A stretch of DNA of 64,000 bases from Aeriscardovia sp. (GTDB lineage Bacteria; Actinomycetota; Actinomycetes; Actinomycetales; Bifidobacteriaceae). Both the position numbers and the translations under genes were made by a program. Shown here piece by piece: positions 1 through 7,982 of the stretch. Position 1 is the stretch's first letter. Every line of letters begins with the position of its first letter. The stretch spans positions 1-64,000 of the forward strand of contig JAFYHY010000060.1 in NCBI GenBank assembly GCA_017538895.1, written 5' to 3'. The notes under the pieces are model-generated. The model did no database searches, was not told the origin of the DNA, and saw only the letters and a program-made list of their open reading frames with translations.

Positions 1-293
1 GTAAGAATATTCTTACTGTTCGTGATTCCATTCCTCATGATTTACGTGACGAGATTAATAAACTTGATAATGAATCTCTCAAAGAGGATCTTCTGAAGAC
101 ACGAGTGAATCTTGCTTACTTGTATGATCCTGAGAACATGCCTGCATCATTACGTGAGGCGCATCAACAGCTTGATGCATTAGTTGATCAGGCATTTGGT
201 GCAGAAAAGTATCTGAAAGAGGATGACACAGCACGACTCCAACTCCTCTTTAAGGACTATTTCCAGTTAACAACATCAGTACAAGAGGTATAG
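1..293 (+). CDS. C-terminal fragment of a type IIL (MmeI-like) restriction-modification enzyme
   Basis: The open frame enters from the left edge (codons in phase with base 3) and ends at a TAG at 291-293, so only about 96 C-terminal residues are visible. The segment with 'LYDPENMP', 'LREAHQQLD' and a final 'LFKDYFQLT' looks like the helical C-terminus of class I SAM-dependent DNA methyltransferases of the MmeI/YeeA type, which end with the pattern LYxPxxMPxxLxxAHxxLDxxVD. In such enzymes one chain carries nuclease, methyltransferase and target recognition. The catalytic parts lie outside the window, so activity cannot be judged. It lies directly upstream of tRNA-Arg, a common place for accessory genes. 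Recognition rests on recalled family patterns. Confidence 0.72.
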   Translation, partial: KNILTVRDSIPHDLRDEINKLDNESLKEDLLKTRVNLAYLYDPENMPASLREAHQQLDALVDQAFGAEKYLKEDDTARLQLLFKDYFQLTTSVQEV

Positions 294-302
294 ATATAGT
301 TT

Positions 303-351
303 GTTTATTAGTGCTTTTGCTAAAGAAATATTGGTAAAAGCACTAATAAAC
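303..351 (+). terminator. Terminator hairpin after the restriction-modification gene
   Basis: Arms 303-320 and 334-351 are 18 bases long and complementary apart from one position; the loop is 13 bases. It begins 10 bases after the stop codon. No long T-run follows. Confidence 0.65.
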
Positions 352-361
352 CGATTATTTG

Positions 362-399
362 GCGTGTCGTCTTGCATTATTTTTGTTTTGTTGTATATT
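362..399 (+). promoter_or_regulatory. Promoter of tRNA-Arg copy 1 with upstream GCGTGTCGT element
   Basis: GCGTGTCGT (362-370) abuts a -35 box CTTGCA (371-376), then a 17-base spacer and a -10 box TATATT (394-399). The same 9-mer precedes the -35 box of tRNA-Arg copy 2 and tRNA-Pro. Confidence 0.7.
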
Positions 400-423
400 T
401 GATGTTGTTGCTTCTAGCAATAT

Positions 424-497
424 GCGCCAGTAGCCCAACGGATTAGAGCATTTGACTACGGATCAAAAGGTTACAGGTTCGAATCCTGCCTGGCGCA
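424..497 (+). tRNA. tRNA-Arg(ACG), copy 1
   Basis: This is a 74-base cloverleaf. The acceptor stem GCGCCAG pairs with CTGGCGC, the anticodon stem TTTGA/TCAAA encloses the loop CTACGGA (anticodon ACG), and the T-arm holds TTCGAAT. Discriminator base is A and CCA is not encoded. ACG needs deamination to inosine (TadA) to read CGU, CGC and CGA. It is identical over all 74 bases to the copy at 2896-2969. Confidence 0.97.
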
Positions 498-506
498 CTT
501 CCTTCA

Positions 507-536
507 AATCCCGCAACAGTGTTGCGGGATTTTTTA
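507..536 (+). terminator. Intrinsic terminator of tRNA-Arg copy 1
   Basis: A perfect 11-bp stem (507-517 / 521-531) with loop AGT is followed by a T-run to 536. Confidence 0.9.
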
Positions 537-630
537 TTTATAAAAATTCAGTTTTATACGCAGAAATAATGAGTATTAAAATATTAAATCCTAAATTTTC
601 ATAGTCTAGAAGTTGAAGTAGTGATGTTAT

Positions 631-1959
631 ATGGTTGACAGCCGTTTTCTTGCCGAAGAACTTAATGATCCTGATGAAGAATCACTGCCAATACAAAGTG
701 AATTAGAAGAAATCGATCTAGAAGAGCATGTTAGTCCTGTACGTCGGTTTATTCATCATGTATCGTTTTCTGACCGGCTTTCAGGCATGTTTATGTTGGT
801 GTTCGCGGTTGCGGGTTTGGTGCTTGCGAACTTATCTGGAACATCACATTTTTTGACATGGTTAAGTCAATTCCAGGTTGGTTTACATGCTCCTGGTTTG
901 TTCATGTCAGTACATGACTGGTGTCAGAACGGCTTATTATCTCTTTTCTTCCTTGTTGTTGGATTAGAGCTAAAACAAGAATTAGCAACTGGTTCGCTTT
1001 CTGATCCTCGTAAAGCAATTGTTCCAATGTTAGGGGCAGCAGGAGGTATGGTAGCGCCATCCCTGATTTATATACTTATCTTGTGGATTAGTGTTAAAAC
1101 TGGATTGGTTGCCAGTCATGGTTTCCTCCCTGCTGACTTATCTCGAGGATGGGCTGTTCCTACAGCAACCGATATTGCCTTTTCGTTAGCTGTCTTTGCA
1201 TTATTTTCTAACGGATTACCGCGTGAGATTCGATCATTTTTGCTTACTCTTGCTACTGTTGATGATTTTCTTGGTATCTTACTGATCGCTTTACTTTTTA
1301 CGTCATTTAATCAATGGTATTGGTTTATTGGTATTGCGGTAACAGCGACCATGTGGTATTTCATTGCACGTATGAAAAAAATACCAAAAGTTTTAGCAGT
1401 GATTGTTTGTTTAGCAATGTGGTATTTCTTTGAACAGTCAGGTGTTCACTCGACATTAGCAGGCGTTTTAATTGGCCTGCTTGCGCCAGCTGATCTTCGT
1501 TATGATGAGAATGAGCCACGTGCGCAACGATGGCATGATGCCTTAACACCGTTATCTGTTCTAGTTGCATTACCACTTTTTGCTTTCTTCGCAACTGCTA
1601 TCAACGTGACTGACGACTCATGGACTGTACTTACTTCACCAATCATTCTTGGTATTGTCGCAGCATTAATTATTGGAAAACCACTAGGCGTGCTACTAAT
1701 GACATGGTTTTCTGTTCATTTAGCTCATCTTAAACTGGCTGATGGTTTGAAAGTGCGAGATCTGATTGGTATGGCCTGTACCTGTGGTATTGGATTTACT
1801 GTATCCTTCTTGATTGCTGCTTTAGCTTTTAATGGTGTGCATAATGTTGAGGAAGCACGATTGGCAGTTTTAATTGGATCCGTCTTATCTGCATGTATTG
1901 CTGGATTCGTTCTTCACCTACAAGCGAAGAATCCGAAATATCAGAACTTTGTTGACTAA
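631..1959 (+). CDS. nhaA: Na+/H+ antiporter NhaA
   Basis: Secondary antiporter of the inner membrane that expels Na+ in exchange for protons, giving sodium and alkaline-pH tolerance. The 442 residues carry a cytosolic N-terminal extension of about 45 acidic residues followed by many hydrophobic segments. NhaA hallmarks are present: 'TDIAFSL' with Asp181, the essential pair Asp211-Asp212 in 'TVDDFLG', and 'CGIGFTVSF' near the C-terminus. E. coli NhaA is 388 residues, so the extra length is mainly the N-terminal tail. No strong ribosome binding site precedes the ATG. The gene stands alone between the two tRNA-Arg copies and converges with the methyltransferase-fold gene across a shared terminator. 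Confidence 0.93.
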   Translation: MVDSRFLAEELNDPDEESLPIQSELEEIDLEEHVSPVRRFIHHVSFSDRLSGMFMLVFAVAGLVLANLSGTSHFLTWLSQFQVGLHAPGLFMSVHDWCQNGLLSLFFLVVGLELKQELATGSLSDPRKAIVPMLGAAGGMVAPSLIYILILWISVKTGLVASHGFLPADLSRGWAVPTATDIAFSLAVFALFSNGLPREIRSFLLTLATVDDFLGILLIALLFTSFNQWYWFIGIAVTATMWYFIARMKKIPKVLAVIVCLAMWYFFEQSGVHSTLAGVLIGLLAPADLRYDENEPRAQRWHDALTPLSVLVALPLFAFFATAINVTDDSWTVLTSPIILGIVAALIIGKPLGVLLMTWFSVHLAHLKLADGLKVRDLIGMACTCGIGFTVSFLIAALAFNGVHNVEEARLAVLIGSVLSACIAGFVLHLQAKNPKYQNFVD

Positions 1960-1995
1960 AAGAAAAGATGAAAAAAGAAATAAAATAAGAGAGGA

Positions 1996-2027
1996 GTGAG
2001 AGAAAGAAAAACTTTCCCTCACTTTTT
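1996..2027. terminator. Bidirectional terminator between nhaA and the methyltransferase-fold gene
   Basis: Arms 1996-2006 and 2012-2022 (11 bp, one mismatch) enclose an A-rich loop, with TTTTT on the plus side. The structure overlaps the stop codon of the convergent minus-strand gene. Confidence 0.75.
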
Positions 2028-2690
2028 AAAGGCGAGAGTAAGCCCATCGCTCACAGGAAGAGGTAGGCTTTCAAAGACAGTTGATTCACGTAAATCTTGC
2101 AACAAAGATCGTAAGAGAACTGTTTTCTCTGATCGGTCTGCTGGATTCAATAACCCCTCTTTTGCACTAGATTGCGCGAAAGAGTCAGTAAGAATCAGAA
2201 GACCATGTTTCTGTAAGAGATGTTGTGCTGCATTCCATGCGGCCTCATAATTAGCTGGTAATCCAGATACCACGATCATGTCGTATCCACCCGCATTCAA
2301 TTTTTTCAGATATTGATTTGGATCTGATGTCACAATACGTAATCTCAAGCGACCTGATTGTAACGAGTGGCAGAGGTTACGAGATAATTCTGCGCCACGC
2401 TCATTCGTATCAATAATAGTTAATAGGCCTGATGGTTCTATTGATTCGCATATAGCTTTTGCTTCAATAAGCGATGTATCGCCTAGAAGAATCACTGACT
2501 GTGCATGAATATAGCGAGTCATGAAAGAGATTAATCTCATTGCAGTATACGTAGGAATACCAAAAGCACTGTAATGTGCACAAACGGAGTATAACTGATC
2601 GTACATTTCAGTATTATCATCGTACTCACGATTGATATTTTCAGCGAGCTCAACAGAGCGTCCAGCATTTTTAAATTCAGAGATATTCAT
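2019..2690 (-). CDS. O-methyltransferase-fold protein (degenerate SAM motif)
   Basis: 223 residues with the layout of family-3 O-methyltransferases (COG4122): an N-terminal helix pair, then a Rossmann core with 'SVILLGDTSL', 'GLLTIIDTN' (acidic end of strand 2), 'GGYDMIVVSG' and 'HGLLILTDSF'. The usual glycine-rich SAM motif I (E-x-G-x-G-x-G) is reduced to LLGDTSL, so SAM binding may be weak or altered. A substrate cannot be predicted. The start is the ATG at 2690, preceded on the minus strand by GTGAGG. Actinobacteria carry similar small methyltransferase-fold genes near housekeeping loci. It may be a non-catalytic member. Confidence 0.6.
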   Translation of the reverse strand: MNISEFKNAGRSVELAENINREYDDNTEMYDQLYSVCAHYSAFGIPTYTAMRLISFMTRYIHAQSVILLGDTSLIEAKAICESIEPSGLLTIIDTNERGAELSRNLCHSLQSGRLRLRIVTSDPNQYLKKLNAGGYDMIVVSGLPANYEAAWNAAQHLLQKHGLLILTDSFAQSSAKEGLLNPADRSEKTVLLRSLLQDLRESTVFESLPLPVSDGLTLAFKK

Positions 2691-2833
2691 TATGCCTCAC
2701 ACGTTTATCAAACGGATAGCATATCAATAGTAGAGGAGAGAAGGGGAGAAAAGGATATTTTCCTCTCAATTTTTTTAATATCTTTATTTTTCACTACCTT
2801 ATGATGATTATTTTTCTTCTGAAAAATGTGTCA

Positions 2834-2871
2834 GCGTGTCGTTTTGCATTATATTTATTTTGATATATACT
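2834..2871 (+). promoter_or_regulatory. Promoter of tRNA-Arg copy 2 with upstream GCGTGTCGT element
   Basis: GCGTGTCGT (2834-2842) abuts -35 TTTGCA (2843-2848), then 17 bases and -10 TATACT (2866-2871). Confidence 0.75.
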
Positions 2872-2895
2872 TAATATTGTTGTTTCTAGCAATAT

Positions 2896-2969
2896 GCGCC
2901 AGTAGCCCAACGGATTAGAGCATTTGACTACGGATCAAAAGGTTACAGGTTCGAATCCTGCCTGGCGCA
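2896..2969 (+). tRNA. tRNA-Arg(ACG), copy 2
   Basis: Identical over 74 bases to copy 1 at 424-497, with the same anticodon loop CTACGGA. Flanks on both sides (promoter and terminator) are clearly related to those of copy 1 but have diverged, which points to an older duplication with the tRNA body held constant by selection or gene conversion. Confidence 0.97.
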
Positions 2970-2978
2970 CTTCTTTCA

Positions 2979-3008
2979 AATCCCGTAATAGTGTTGCGGG
3001 ATTTTTTT
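2979..3008 (+). terminator. Intrinsic terminator of tRNA-Arg copy 2
   Basis: An 11-bp stem containing G-U pairs (arms about 2979-2989 and 2993-3003) is followed by seven T residues. It is a diverged form of the copy-1 terminator. Confidence 0.85.
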
Positions 3009-3137
3009 ATTTCTGTTGATAACATATTTATTCAAAAAATTAAAATGTTTTTATAGTTCTCTAAGTCTACCTTTCTTACAATAAAAGAAGAACTGTTTTT
3101 CCAGCTAGCGTATTTAGAAGTATTAAGGATTACAAAA

Positions 3138-4763
3138 ATGCTCAGTGTGCTCGACATGTATTCTATCGGTATTGGACCATCATCTTCTCATACCGTTGGA
3201 CCAATGGAAGCAAGTAATACATTCATTACCATGCTGCAGCAGGAAAACCTACTTCGTGATGTTGCTCGTATCCATGTTGTTCTTTATGGTTCCTTAGCGT
3301 CCACTGGAGCAGGACACGGAACTGATCGAGCAGTTTTTGCTGGTCTTGAAGGACGACGACCGGCAACATGTAATACAGAAGAAGTCAAAACCGGTTTAGA
3401 CCATGCTTCTGAAATTCATACCATGTTTTTAGGACGCGACCATGTTATTCGCTTTAAACGATCTGACATCGAATTTAACATGAATCAGCAATTAAATCTG
3501 CATCCTAACGGTTTACTATATGAAGCATTCGACAGAGATAACAATCTTCTTGAACATGAAATCATTTATTCCATTGGCGGAGGATTTATTGCTACCCAAG
3601 AAGAACTTGAAGAACGTTTAGAAACTACTTCAAACACCATGGTACTTCCATCTAACGGGACGACCATCATCACTGCTGAGGAAGCGTATGCGCAAAATGC
3701 TGCCGAACGTCCGTTTGCTGAAAAAATTTTCCGACTGACAGGATTACAAGCAGCTCAGCAAGCACGCGAGATACATCAATTCCAACAAAAACTCGCGGTA
3801 TCACAACTGAACTATAAAGAAGAAAACCTCCTCCCATATCATTTCCCCTATGAATTTACGACCATGGATGAACTATTACAGATCGCTGAACAAACAGGAC
3901 TCTCCTTTGACCAAATTGTATGGGAAAACGAAACAGCACGACGTGACGAAGTGGTCTTAAATAAAGCGCTCCACCGTATCGTCGATGTCATGATTGATTG
4001 TGTTCAACGAGGACTCCAATCAACGGACGCTTACTTGCCAGGTGTTTTAAAAACAGCACGACGTGCTCCACTTGGTAAGAAGAAACTTCTTGGCACTCAT
4101 TATGATATTTTCACTGGGGATCCAGAAAAACTACGCTTACTGAACATTTGGGATGATCAACGATCCCACGCACGTGAATGGATTGACCTTTTCGCAATGG
4201 CAGTTAGCGAAGAAAACGCTGCAGGTGGGCGTATTGTCACTGCACCAACTAATGGTTCTGCAGGCATTATTCCAGCAGTTTTACATTATTACATGGCATT
4301 TGTTCCGCAAGCCTCCTGGTCTGGTATTAAAAAACTCTTACTAACCAGTACAGCAATTGGATACCTTTTCAAACGGAACGCTTCAATCTCTGGCGCTGAA
4401 AATGGGTGCCAGGCTGAAATTGGTAGCGCATGCTCTATGGCAGCAGGTGGATTATGTGCTGCTCTAGGTGGCACACCACGACAAGTAGAAAATGCAGCCG
4501 AAATTGGTATCGAACATAATCTTGGCTTGACCTGCGATCCAATTGCTGGACTCGTGCAAGTCCCGTGCATTGAACGCAATGCTGTCGCTGCCAATACCGC
4601 CATTGATGCAGCCCAACTCGCTTTGCTCGGAGACGGTAGTCATATCGTGTCATTAGATGCAGCAATCCGTACTATGAAGGAAACCGGTGACGATATGCTT
4701 ACGAAATATAAGGAAACGTCACGTGGAGGATTAGCCGTTAATGTCGGCATTCCTGAATGCTAA
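3138..4763 (+). CDS. sdaA: L-serine dehydratase, single-chain [4Fe-4S] type
   Basis: Converts L-serine to pyruvate and ammonia in the cytosol. The N-terminal beta domain opens with 'GPSSSHT' (residues 13-19), the family hallmark. The catalytic alpha domain holds Cys424, Cys466 and Cys477, spaced 42 and 11 residues apart exactly like the cluster ligands Cys343, Cys385 and Cys396 of the Legionella enzyme. The chain ends in Cys541, matching the C-terminal cysteine that plugs that enzyme's active site and is the fourth ligand. At 541 residues it is some 80 longer than typical family members; the extra sequence lies around residues 190-260, between the domains. Upstream AAGGA supports the start. 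A neighbouring peptidase may feed it amino acids. Confidence 0.93.
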   Translation: MLSVLDMYSIGIGPSSSHTVGPMEASNTFITMLQQENLLRDVARIHVVLYGSLASTGAGHGTDRAVFAGLEGRRPATCNTEEVKTGLDHASEIHTMFLGRDHVIRFKRSDIEFNMNQQLNLHPNGLLYEAFDRDNNLLEHEIIYSIGGGFIATQEELEERLETTSNTMVLPSNGTTIITAEEAYAQNAAERPFAEKIFRLTGLQAAQQAREIHQFQQKLAVSQLNYKEENLLPYHFPYEFTTMDELLQIAEQTGLSFDQIVWENETARRDEVVLNKALHRIVDVMIDCVQRGLQSTDAYLPGVLKTARRAPLGKKKLLGTHYDIFTGDPEKLRLLNIWDDQRSHAREWIDLFAMAVSEENAAGGRIVTAPTNGSAGIIPAVLHYYMAFVPQASWSGIKKLLLTSTAIGYLFKRNASISGAENGCQAEIGSACSMAAGGLCAALGGTPRQVENAAEIGIEHNLGLTCDPIAGLVQVPCIERNAVAANTAIDAAQLALLGDGSHIVSLDAAIRTMKETGDDMLTKYKETSRGGLAVNVGIPEC

Positions 4764-4807
4764 CAACAGTCTCACATCATACTCATAGAAAAAGAAAGTA
4801 AGGAAAG

Positions 4808-6154
4808 ATGAGTAACGGATATTACATTCCAGGTCTTTATGTTGAAGACCATAAAGTGACAGTCCCATTAGACTGGCGAGGAATAGAACCACATGATTTT
4901 ACCGCGATTCACGAGCGCTGTGATCACGCTCATCTTACTATGTTCTACCGTGTTATTTGCGCTCCTGACAAAGTTCACAAAGAACTTCCACTTCTAGTCT
5001 TCCTTCAAGGAGGACCAGGAGGAAAATCACCACGTCCATTAAACCCACAATCAGATGGGTGGATTAACGAAGCTATTAAGCATTTCCGTGTAATTCTTCC
5101 AGACCAACGTGGTACAGGCCGATCAAGCCAAGTCACCGGCGCTGTCATTCAAGCACAAGGAACAGCACAACAACAAGCAGACTATCTCAAACGATTCCTT
5201 GCTGACTCCATCATTCGTGATTTCGAATATATTCGCTTAACTGACTTCCATGGAAAACAATGGGTGAGCGAAGGCCAAAGCTACGGTGGATTCCTTACTT
5301 TAACCTACCTATCACTTTATCCAGAAGCCTTATTAGCCTCCTTCACCACAGGAGGAATCCCAGCTATACCAGCAGATGATGACGAACTATATCGCCACAC
5401 CTATGATAAATGCCTCATGAAGAACCAGCAATATTTCGACCGATATCCTCATGACCAAGAAATCATCACACGCATTGCTGACGAACTCGCAGAAGGAACA
5501 ACACAACTACCAAACGGAGACCCCTTCACTGTCCACCGTTTACAAGCATTAGGACAAAGCTTTGGCATGAAACCAAGCTTTGAAAAAGTACATTGGATGC
5601 TTGACACTGCTTTCGACGGAAACGGTCATCTTTCCAACGGATTCTGCAACGACGTGTATACAGTCACCACCTCCTACGGAAACGAACTCTACTGGACCCT
5701 CCAAGAAGGTATCTACATGAACGGGGGAGATGCAGAACAATGCGCCGCACCAAACTGGGCAGCACAACGAGAACTCGACAAACGTCCAGAATTCTCAGAC
5801 ACTGCACGACCACTCCTCTTCACCGGAGAAATGAGCTACCCATGGCGCTTTAACGAAGACGCAGCACTACGCCCATTCCGCGACGCAGAAGAAATCTTCA
5901 TGCAATCCACCGACTGGGGAAAAATCTACGACCTCAACCAACTTCGACACAATGAAGTCCCACTCCAATCCGCCGTCTACTACAACGACATGTACGTACC
6001 ACGCGAACTATCCATGAGAACACTCAACCAAATACCACACTCACACCCATGGGTAACCACCGACTTCGAACACGATGGAGTCCACGGAGACACCGTATTC
6101 TCACACCTCTTCGAACTTGCCCTCAACCGAGGAGACCTCACATTCCTCCACTAA
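4808..6154 (+). CDS. pip: Prolyl aminopeptidase-like alpha/beta hydrolase (peptidase family S33)
   Basis: A cytosolic serine hydrolase predicted to release N-terminal proline or a related residue from peptides. Visible motifs are the oxyanion-hole segment GGPGG (residues 68-72), 'DQRGTGRSS', the nucleophile elbow 'GQSYGG' with Ser158, and a late histidine in 'HDGVHGD' (His422 or His426). At 448 residues it matches the larger prolyl aminopeptidase subgroup. AAGGAAAG lies just before the ATG, 44 bases after sdaA, so the two may be co-transcribed. From about base 5000 onward, third codon positions are nearly all C or A. Substrate specificity cannot be told from sequence alone. Confidence 0.8.
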   Translation: MSNGYYIPGLYVEDHKVTVPLDWRGIEPHDFTAIHERCDHAHLTMFYRVICAPDKVHKELPLLVFLQGGPGGKSPRPLNPQSDGWINEAIKHFRVILPDQRGTGRSSQVTGAVIQAQGTAQQQADYLKRFLADSIIRDFEYIRLTDFHGKQWVSEGQSYGGFLTLTYLSLYPEALLASFTTGGIPAIPADDDELYRHTYDKCLMKNQQYFDRYPHDQEIITRIADELAEGTTQLPNGDPFTVHRLQALGQSFGMKPSFEKVHWMLDTAFDGNGHLSNGFCNDVYTVTTSYGNELYWTLQEGIYMNGGDAEQCAAPNWAAQRELDKRPEFSDTARPLLFTGEMSYPWRFNEDAALRPFRDAEEIFMQSTDWGKIYDLNQLRHNEVPLQSAVYYNDMYVPRELSMRTLNQIPHSHPWVTTDFEHDGVHGDTVFSHLFELALNRGDLTFLH

Positions 6155-6162
6155 CACCACCA

Positions 6163-6203
6163 ACAAAAGGGAAAGACCAACACCGTCTTTCCCTTTTGTC
6201 ATG
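6163..6203 (+). terminator. Intrinsic terminator after the prolyl aminopeptidase gene
   Basis: A perfect 15-bp stem (6163-6177 / 6185-6199) with a 7-base loop. The descending arm carries the U-rich tail. Confidence 0.85.
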
Positions 6204-6216
6204 GCAATGATACCGA

Positions 6217-6222
6217 TACACT
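6217..6222 (+). promoter_or_regulatory. -10 box placing ychF as a possible leaderless mRNA
   Basis: TACACT lies exactly six bases before the ychF ATG, so transcription could start at or next to the start codon. The best -35 candidate is weak (TTTTGT at 6194-6199, spacer 17). An AGGAA also lies in the six-base gap and could instead serve as a ribosome binding site. Confidence 0.45.
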
Positions 6223-6228
6223 AGGAAC

Positions 6229-7320
6229 ATGGCTTTAACTATCGGAATCGTCGGATTACCAAATGTCGGTAAATCCACACTCTTTAACGCATTAACACGA
6301 AATAACGTTCTTGCAGAAAACTACCCATTCGCAACCATCGAACCAAACACCGGTGTCGTCCCACTCCCAGACCCACGATTAAAAGCACTCGCACCAATCG
6401 TCCATACTGAAAAACTAGTGCCAGCAACCGTCACCTTCGTCGATATCGCTGGTATCGTTCGCGGTGCATCAGAAGGAGAGGGATTAGGTAATCAATTCCT
6501 CGCAAACATTCGAGAAGCGGATGCTATTTGCGAAGTAGTTCGCGCTTTCAAAGACGATGACATCGTTCACGTTGACGGTAAGATTGACCCAGCAAGCGAC
6601 ATTGACACCATTAACACAGAACTTATGCTTGCTGATCTTCAAACTATTGAAAAAGCATTACCACGCATGGAAAAAGACCTTCGTGGTAAAAAAATCAAGC
6701 AAGCTGACTACGATGCAGTTATCACCGCAAAAAACATCCTCGAAGCAGGAGAGACCATCGATCACGCAGCTAAAAATGGTAAGATCAACCTCAAAGACAT
6801 TTACGATCTGCACCTCATGACTGCCAAACCATTTATTTACGTCTTCAATGTTGACGATAGTGAACTCTCTGATGAGGCTTTCAAAACACAACTCGCAGAA
6901 TCCGTTGCACCAGCACAAGCAATCTTCCTCAACGCACAATTCGAAGCTGAACTCACTGAACTTGATGAAGAAGACGCTAAAGAAATGCTTGAAGAAAGCG
7001 GACAAGAAGAATCTGGTCTTGACCAACTAGCACGTGTCGGCTTCGATACCCTCGGACTACAAACCTTCCTCACCGCTGGTGAAAAAGAAGTTCGCGCTTG
7101 GACCATCCACAAAGGATGGACCGCACCACAAGCAGCAGGCGTTATCCACTCTGACTTCGAACGTGGATTCATCAAAGCAGAAATTGTCTCCTATAATGAC
7201 CTCATGGCTGCAGGATCCTACGAAAAAGTACGTGAAGCAGGAAAAATGCGCATGGAAGGCAAAGACTACATCATGCAAGACGGCGACATTGTCGAATTCC
7301 GCTTCAACGTCAGCAAATAA
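6229..7320 (+). CDS. ychF: Redox-regulated ATPase YchF (OLA1 family)
   Basis: A ribosome-associated P-loop NTPase of the Obg group that prefers ATP and is linked to oxidative-stress responses. The P-loop GLPNVGKS is at residues 9-16. The base-specificity motif NKxD is replaced by an NVDD segment (residues 207-210), as expected for YchF. The C-terminal TGS-like domain ends 'KDYIMQDGDIVEFRFNV'. At 363 residues it matches the family length. Immediately downstream lies pth, a pairing seen in many bacteria. Confidence 0.95.
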   Translation: MALTIGIVGLPNVGKSTLFNALTRNNVLAENYPFATIEPNTGVVPLPDPRLKALAPIVHTEKLVPATVTFVDIAGIVRGASEGEGLGNQFLANIREADAICEVVRAFKDDDIVHVDGKIDPASDIDTINTELMLADLQTIEKALPRMEKDLRGKKIKQADYDAVITAKNILEAGETIDHAAKNGKINLKDIYDLHLMTAKPFIYVFNVDDSELSDEAFKTQLAESVAPAQAIFLNAQFEAELTELDEEDAKEMLEESGQEESGLDQLARVGFDTLGLQTFLTAGEKEVRAWTIHKGWTAPQAAGVIHSDFERGFIKAEIVSYNDLMAAGSYEKVREAGKMRMEGKDYIMQDGDIVEFRFNVSK

Positions 7321-7354
7321 CAGACCCCACGCATAAATAGACCAAAGGACACCT

Positions 7355-7954
7355 ATGACCTTACAATTTTGGCTCATTGCCGGACTCGGCAACCCAGGAA
7401 GCAAATACAATGGCACGCGTCACAACATGGGCTTCATGTGCATCGATGAGCTAGCAACACGATGGAATATTTCATTCCACGATCATAAAGGACTCACCTT
7501 ACTTGGCAATGGAACAATGATGCTGAACTCCACAGTACAAAAAATTTTCCTTGCCAAACCACTTACCTTCATGAACAGTTCTGGAGATGCCATCGCCTCA
7601 CTCAGCCAATATTATGATATTGATCCAGACCATATCATCATCATTCATGATGATATGGATCTTGACTTTGGACGCATTAAAGTCAAATCCGGCGGATCAG
7701 CTGGCGGTCATAACGGCATCAAATCCATTGATAAATCTCTTGGAACTAACAAATATGATCGTGTCCGCATCGGAACTGGACACTCCGCGCGTGGGGAAGC
7801 AGCCCACCAACACAGCATTGATTGGGTACTCGGCCAATTTCCACCAGTAGAACAAAAGGAACTCCCACGCGTTCTTGCTGATGCTGCAGACGCAGCCGAA
7901 TCATTAATATTCAACGGATTAAGCGCTACACAAGAAAAAGTCAACGCTCGCTAA
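7355..7954 (+). CDS. pth: Peptidyl-tRNA hydrolase
   Basis: Cleaves the ester bond of peptidyl-tRNAs released from stalled ribosomes. The N-terminal signature GLGNPGSKYNGTRHNMG is at residues 10-26, with Asn13 and the catalytic base His23. The second signature 'SGGSAGGHNG' and the Asp-rich 'HDDMDLDFG' are also present. 199 residues is the normal length. AAAGGA lies nine bases before the ATG. It lies 34 bases after ychF, probably in the same transcript, and is followed 28 bases later by mfd. Confidence 0.96.
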   Translation: MTLQFWLIAGLGNPGSKYNGTRHNMGFMCIDELATRWNISFHDHKGLTLLGNGTMMLNSTVQKIFLAKPLTFMNSSGDAIASLSQYYDIDPDHIIIIHDDMDLDFGRIKVKSGGSAGGHNGIKSIDKSLGTNKYDRVRIGTGHSARGEAAHQHSIDWVLGQFPPVEQKELPRVLADAADAAESLIFNGLSATQEKVNAR

Positions 7955-7982
7955 AAACAGTTTACAAGGTAAGAGACTATTT

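Larger units (their letters stand above)
361..3010 (+). repeat. Direct repeat of about 175 bp (tRNA-Arg unit) bracketing 2.3 kb
   Basis: The units 361-536 and 2833-3008 each hold promoter, tRNA-Arg and terminator in the same order. Only the tRNA body is fully identical. nhaA and the methyltransferase-fold gene lie between them. Confidence 0.85.

Noticed and set aside
361-3010. tRNA repeats as attL/attR of an integrated element
   Set aside because: The whole tRNA unit with promoter and terminator is repeated, the genes between are ordinary chromosomal ones, and no integrase or excisionase is present.
6557-7416. Several overlapping open frames on both strands across ychF
   Set aside because: They are created by the strong codon bias of ychF; none has a ribosome binding site, and YchF is intact through the whole stretch.
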